Assembly (NCBI GenBank): GCA_905221605.1
Contig: CAJNDS010000037.1
Span: 126,001-190,000, forward strand
Reading direction: 5' to 3'
Length of the DNA stretch: 64,000 nt
DNA from: Symbiodinium natans
Lineage: Eukaryota; Sar; Dinophyceae; Suessiales; Symbiodiniaceae
The notes under the pieces are model-generated. The model made no database searches. It had not been told where the DNA came from and worked only from the letters and a program-made list of their open reading frames with translations. Shown here piece after piece: positions 61,147 through 64,000 of the stretch (within the stretch, counting starts at the first letter, position 1; each line of letters starts with the position of its first letter). The position numbers and the translations under genes were made by a program.

Positions 61147-61335
61147 ATGGACAAGGTGGACAACGACAGCGACGACAGCGACGACAGCGAGTCTTTGCTT
61201 CAGTGGCTTTCGATTGGGTTTCCATTCCGATTCGGCGCACTGTCACAGGGCCATGGATCGCCAGAAGTAGTTGACCCCAGCTGGCCAACCAAGTTATATA
61301 TCACTTGTCATGAGAGGCCCCTCACACTAGCGTGA
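61147..61335 (+). CDS. Small acidic ORF, 62 codons
   Basis: ATG-initiated: MDKVDNDSDDSDDSESLLQW, then LSIGFPFRFGALSQGHGSPE and a TAG-free end before TGA at 61333-61335. The Asp/Ser cluster comes from a short (GACAGC) repeat. It may be the N-terminal exon of a gene continuing to the right. Confidence 0.35.
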   Translation: MDKVDNDSDDSDDSESLLQWLSIGFPFRFGALSQGHGSPEVVDPSWPTKLYITCHERPLTLA

Positions 61336-61876
61336 CTTGCTGCAGATGTTGATATTCACGTGGTCTGCTAGTGCAGACATTCAAGTTCAGGGGTTGCTTG
61401 GGCGTTGTGCCATTTGCTAGGTTTGGCTTAGCACCGACTTCAAGGGGCAAAAGCGTCGGAGTGTCCACGTCCTTTTCTTGATGATTGACCGAGGAGCCTC
61501 GTTCCAAGGTGTGGTTCAACACGACGGAGGCTGCGCTCTGTGGGTGGCCCGAGTTTCGAACAATTATGGGGCGATCAAGGTCACTAGTTACTTGTGTTTG
61601 GCATCCCCACCTTAAATTTCAGACTGGTCGGCCTTTGGTCGAAACCATGGAAGGCCAAAAGCGGTGTACAACCTCGGCGTTCAAAGAGTTTAGGGGAAGA
61701 CCAAGAAGCCTCAAGCGCTGTACGCGTATGTCGTGCTAGATGCCTCTTCGTCATGTACGATTGCACCTGAACCCCGCCCAAAAGAAATTGGAAAGTTCCG
61801 CGCGCTGCAGAAGCAACACGTTGATTTCCGAAAAAAAAGTCATAGAGAGGAGGCCTGGCCTCCCGGTTTTCACAGG

Positions 61877-61948
61877 TAACTCTCACCATGCCATCCCTCG
61901 AGCTGGACTCGCTGGGCCCTGAAGTCTGCGCTCGGTTCACTGTGCGGG
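61877..61948 (+). CDS. Candidate exon
   Basis: A 72-nt phase-0 block after CCCGGTTTTCACAG|G and before GTACAG. It encodes VTLTMPSLELDSLGPEVCAR then FTVR. Acceptor, donor and the beta-strand-like alternation make it a good exon candidate. It may join with the acidic ORF upstream. Confidence 0.4.
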
Positions 61949-62530
61949 TACAGCGATTTTAGGGGTTAATTAGAGGCAATTGCTTTTTGGGAGTTAGCTG
62001 GGCCCAAGATGTTAGGATGTTTTTCAAGGTTGCTAGCTCCTTTCAGTGAGACATCGTTGAATGCCCATGTCCTCAGACCATTCACCTTGGCCTGGCAGGT
62101 TTTCCGTACAGAGCAAGAGGCATTCTTTTATTCTTTGTCTGTATATAGAAAGTTTTGTGTGCATGAAGCCTTTGAAAGCTTGAGCGGCTTAGCCCGGACT
62201 CCAGAGAAGCTCAAAACTCGCGAAGACACCAAACTTGACTACACTTAGTGACGATCACCACAAAGCGCCAAAAGGCTCGACAACACTTCAAAAGCAATCC
62301 CGAGATCAACGCTCCAGGGAACCTCTCCGGTTCAGCATTCGCGTCCCTTCCTGGAAGCGGGCTCGGAAAGAGGTGCGACCCAAAAACGATGCTGGGGGTT
62401 TGTCGGGTTAGCTTGCCCTGCATACTACAAGCCATGCGCCTCACTCAAAGCCCTTGAGAAAGTTAGTGCTTTGCCTTTGTCTCTTGGCCAACCGTATATC
62501 TGAGCCAGAAGCATCAGCACACATTCATAG

Positions 62531-62875
62531 ATGCTAGCGCTGCAGCCTCCAGGGACCCAGAAAACGGTTGAGGCCTCAGCTAGACAGAGTGGGTTCGCAG
62601 CTGCAGGCTGTGCGGACGTGGTGCTTCAGAGTTTCAATGGTTTTGTGAGCTTCAAGGCGTGGGCACGTCAACCGTGTGCGCCCCATTTTTCGCTTCAGAC
62701 CTCATTCTTTCTCCCAGGCGCCTTCCTCAGGTGCGCGAGCGCTACTGGGATGAAAAGGCAACTTTTGCAGGATTCCAGTCTTCCGGGCTTGGCTGGATTA
62801 TTCAGCTTCGGGAATCGTTGTTCATGTTCCATGTCATTGTTTATTGCCGCGGAAGCTTTCCACACATCGACATGA
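62531..62875 (+). CDS. Hypothetical ORF, 114 codons
   Basis: Begins MLALQPPGTQKTVEASARQS and contains GFAAAGCADVVLQSFNGFVS. A second + frame (62659-62964: VRERYWDEKATFAGFQSSGL) overlaps and also looks coding, with a possible acceptor CCTTCCTCAG at 62730. No family recognised. Confidence 0.3.
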   Translation: MLALQPPGTQKTVEASARQSGFAAAGCADVVLQSFNGFVSFKAWARQPCAPHFSLQTSFFLPGAFLRCASATGMKRQLLQDSSLPGLAGLFSFGNRCSCSMSLFIAAEAFHTST

Positions 62876-62964
62876 CATATGCCAACGCACCTGAGAAGAG
62901 AGAAGTTGAGAACCCAAACGCCACTCCGAGATCCCATCTTGAGCTGCAAAGACATCCATGTTGA

Positions 62965-64000
62965 GCTTCGGTGTCCCAGGCCGCTTAAGAAATTGCAAAA
63001 ACAATCAAAAAAACAGGCTGTTTTGACGAAGAGCCTTGCAGGCTGAGGAGCGCAAAGCCTTCCTTGCGGCTCAGCAGGCTCGCCTTTGAAAGAAGGAGCA
63101 GTACAAAAGGTTTAGGGGGTGCCCGCACCTTAGACACAACAGGACGATGGGAATCGCAGGTTCAGACTTCGAGATAGCAGGTTCCCACGCTCGCTTTGGT
63201 TTTCATGCGCAGAGGAACACACGCTGGACACCCTGGCTGAAGAGTCACAGCTTTCCGACATGACACCAAGGTCACTAAGTCAGGTCTAATTGGGGTCCAC
63301 GCGCACAAAAATCTGGACACTAAATGTTTTGTAACGTGGTTTTCGCTTGGGTTTTCAGGGTTAGGGTTTCTGAAGTGCTTTGTCTAGCTCAACGGCAAAT
63401 GTAGCACAGCACATTGCATAGGTCAAAACTTCATTGAAACTGTGGTTTTTGCACATGCGAGGAGTTTTTGGCCGCAAACCTAGAATGATCGCCCCCTAAG
63501 AAACCAGCACCTTCTGCTACTTGCGCCCTTCCCGAAACCACTGTGACAAGGAAGCCAGGAAGCCTGAAATCAATCAACTTCGGGCTTATGGTTGCAGTTG
63601 AGGGTTTCGCAGCTAAAAGCTAAGCCCGTCGGTCGTGGATGCTCTGGGATGTGGATGCACTGGCACCATGGATGTTCTCAAGGTTCGGCCGTGGATGTTC
63701 CAGAAGTGCAAGCAGGAAAGCATGAAACGGTCATGATGCTTTGGCGAGTTCAAGAAGGAAAGCAGGAAACAACCATGTTGTTTACGTGCCTGCTGCCTTT
63801 TAGGGACATGTTGGGCTCTTTGCTCGAGGTTTAGGCCGCATTCATCATAGGGAGGTGGATGCTTCTACGTTTAAAGTATAAAGTGCTGTGTTTCCTTGCA
63901 AAAGAGTTCGATTCGAAGTCGGCTGATTGGAAGAAGGTTTGTTTAAATGGACATGCCGGCCTGAGTGCCTGTGTTGTTTGTCCTGCCTTAGTTTGGAAGT
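62965..64000. other. No supported gene
   Basis: Short frames only. The + frame at 63592-63834 contains an imperfect internal repeat (GSAVDVPEVQAGKHETVMML / WRVQEGKQETTML). Nothing recognised. Confidence 0.45.

Noticed and set aside
1-64000. Dinoflagellate spliced-leader sequence, tRNA, 5S rRNA or snRNA genes
   Set aside because: No spliced-leader core (TTTTGGCTCAAG) or its reverse complement was seen, and no cloverleaf or rRNA motif was recognised; reading by eye could miss some.

Overview
The window looks like nuclear DNA of a dinoflagellate (Symbiodiniaceae-like or a relative). The grounds are: the 3' part of a Ty1/copia polyprotein at the left edge; long stretches without extended reading frames and with many telomere-like and simple-sequence arrays; and short exon-like blocks whose acceptors are nearly always AG|G and whose donors are GC about as often as GT, a known feature of dinoflagellate introns. 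No prokaryotic operon, rRNA, tRNA or spliced-leader gene was recognised. Species cannot be fixed from the sequence alone.

Layout. 1-2712: 3' half of a copia element (reverse transcriptase, RNase H, a membrane segment and a small Cys/His zinc-type C-terminus), broken by a 19-bp frameshifting duplication and a second frame change. About 6.2-21.7 kb: candidate multi-exon gene, copy 1, + strand. 22.3-25.95 kb: simple repeats, including a 657-bp CCCCAAAG array. About 26.3-39 kb: candidate multi-exon gene, copy 2, + strand. 39-50.8 kb: microsatellites and isolated ORFs on both strands. 50.9-52.65 kb: a zoned telomere-like satellite (TTAGGGC, TTGGGGC, TTCGGGC and 10-bp derivatives) with a 100-N assembly gap. 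53-58.3 kb: isolated hypothetical ORFs. 58.37-60.74 kb: a 51-bp minisatellite with higher-order repeats, flanked on both sides by the same G-rich motif. 60.8-63 kb: further exon-like ORFs.

The most interesting point is the pair of copies at 8-21 kb and 26-39 kb. Short exon-like blocks in the first reappear in the second, in the same order and on the same strand, at offsets of about 14.9-18.3 kb. They differ largely at third codon positions or by conservative replacements, they start after AG|G, and several are phase-0 units of 48-114 nt. This is what a tandem duplication of a gene built of tiny exons would look like. I do not recognise the protein family. The identities were found by eye; no alignment or database search was run, and exon ends are predictions.

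Most other ORFs of 60-300 codons overlap open frames on the opposite strand, so each is given low confidence.
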